13,967 nucleotides of DNA from Nitrosotalea sp. Its GTDB lineage: Archaea > Thermoproteota > Nitrososphaeria > Nitrososphaerales > Nitrosopumilaceae. Positions 13,872 to 13,967 of the stretch are shown here, piece by piece. A program made the translations under genes and the position numbers. A model generated the notes under the pieces. The model worked only from the letters and a program-made list of their open reading frames with translations, had not been told where the DNA came from and ran no database searches. The stretch spans positions 1 through 13,967 of the forward strand of contig JAJPEA010000040.1 in assembly GCA_023252335.1 (NCBI GenBank), in the 5' to 3' direction. Numbering within the stretch: position 1 is the stretch's first letter; every line of letters begins with the position of its first letter.

Positions 13872-13967
13872 ATGATGAGCACGATATTCACTATGCTCGT
13901 AGGTATGCTGTCAAACTTTGCAGGTCAGATAGGTCCAAACTATGACCCGCTATTCTATGATGTGATG
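13872..13967 (+). CDS. 5' part of a short hydrophobic protein, truncated by window edge
   Basis: Thirty-two codons are open to the end of the window. They begin with two ATGs (13872 and 13875) at the right distance from a strong TATA box. The N-terminus (MMSTIFTMLVGMLSNFAG) is methionine-rich and hydrophobic, followed by a polar stretch QIGPNYDPLFYD. It could be a signal/anchor or an amphipathic helix. Codons such as TTC, CTC, AAC and GAC resemble those of the preceding small protein gene rather than the bulk of the window. The family is unknown and the rest of the gene is outside the window. That it is coding is supported by the promoter spacing and open frame only. Confidence 0.6.
   Translation, partial: MMSTIFTMLVGMLSNFAGQIGPNYDPLFYDVM

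Noticed and set aside
1..13967. CRISPR arrays, insertion sequences, prophage or integrase genes.
   Set aside because: No spaced direct repeats, terminal inverted repeats, transposase or integrase motifs were seen; gene order and spacing look like a stable core chromosome.

Overview
The window looks like part of the chromosome of a low-GC ammonia-oxidising archaeon (Nitrososphaerota/Thaumarchaeota, closest in style to marine Nitrosopumilus/Nitrosarchaeum). The evidence is the archaeal ribosomal proteins uS15 and eS1 (S3Ae), KEOPS Pcc1, a RecJ-like DHH nuclease, a split archaeal transketolase, a lipid geranylgeranyl reductase, TATA boxes about 26-28 nt upstream of many start codons (leaderless mRNAs), very short gene spacing and AT-rich sequence. 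The genus is an inference; no marker such as amoA is inside the window.

Layout. (1) Positions 1-1001: the 3' end of a 5S rRNA gene (+), a HicB-like small protein (-), a 42-residue classical C2H2 zinc-finger protein (+) and a DCC-family thiol-redox-like protein (-). (2) 1002-4302 (+): a tightly coupled three-gene operon for the non-oxidative pentose phosphate pathway: transketolase N-terminal half fused to ribulose-phosphate 3-epimerase, transketolase C-terminal half, and a small transaldolase. Both junctions are 4-nt ATGA overlaps. (3) 4308-7151 (-): a MoxR-type AAA+ ATPase, a long VWA-domain protein and an ASCH-domain protein, in that order of transcription, with 1-nt overlap or spacing. (4) 7284-8735 (-): geranylgeranyl reductase for membrane lipid saturation, transcribed as a leaderless GTG-start mRNA. 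Upstream of it lies a short, unusually GC-rich intergenic block. (5) 8917-13368 (-): an information-processing cluster, transcribed as rps15 - RecJ-like DHH - pcc1 - serS, then rps3ae and a COG1325-type RNA-binding protein, each of the last two with its own TATA box. (6) 13476-13967 (+): a small secreted or membrane-anchored protein whose codons suggest high expression, then the start of another short hydrophobic protein cut by the window edge.

The pentose phosphate operon supplies ribose-5-phosphate and erythrose-4-phosphate in an organism that fixes CO2 by another route. Its epimerase-transketolase fusion makes xylulose-5-phosphate and uses it within one polypeptide. The rps15-serS cluster joins translation, tRNA modification (KEOPS), tRNA charging, DNA/RNA nuclease activity and exosome-related RNA handling. 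The MoxR-VWA-ASCH trio is the best candidate for an uncharacterised system. The small protein pair at the right end is the best candidate for abundant, lineage-specific membrane proteins.
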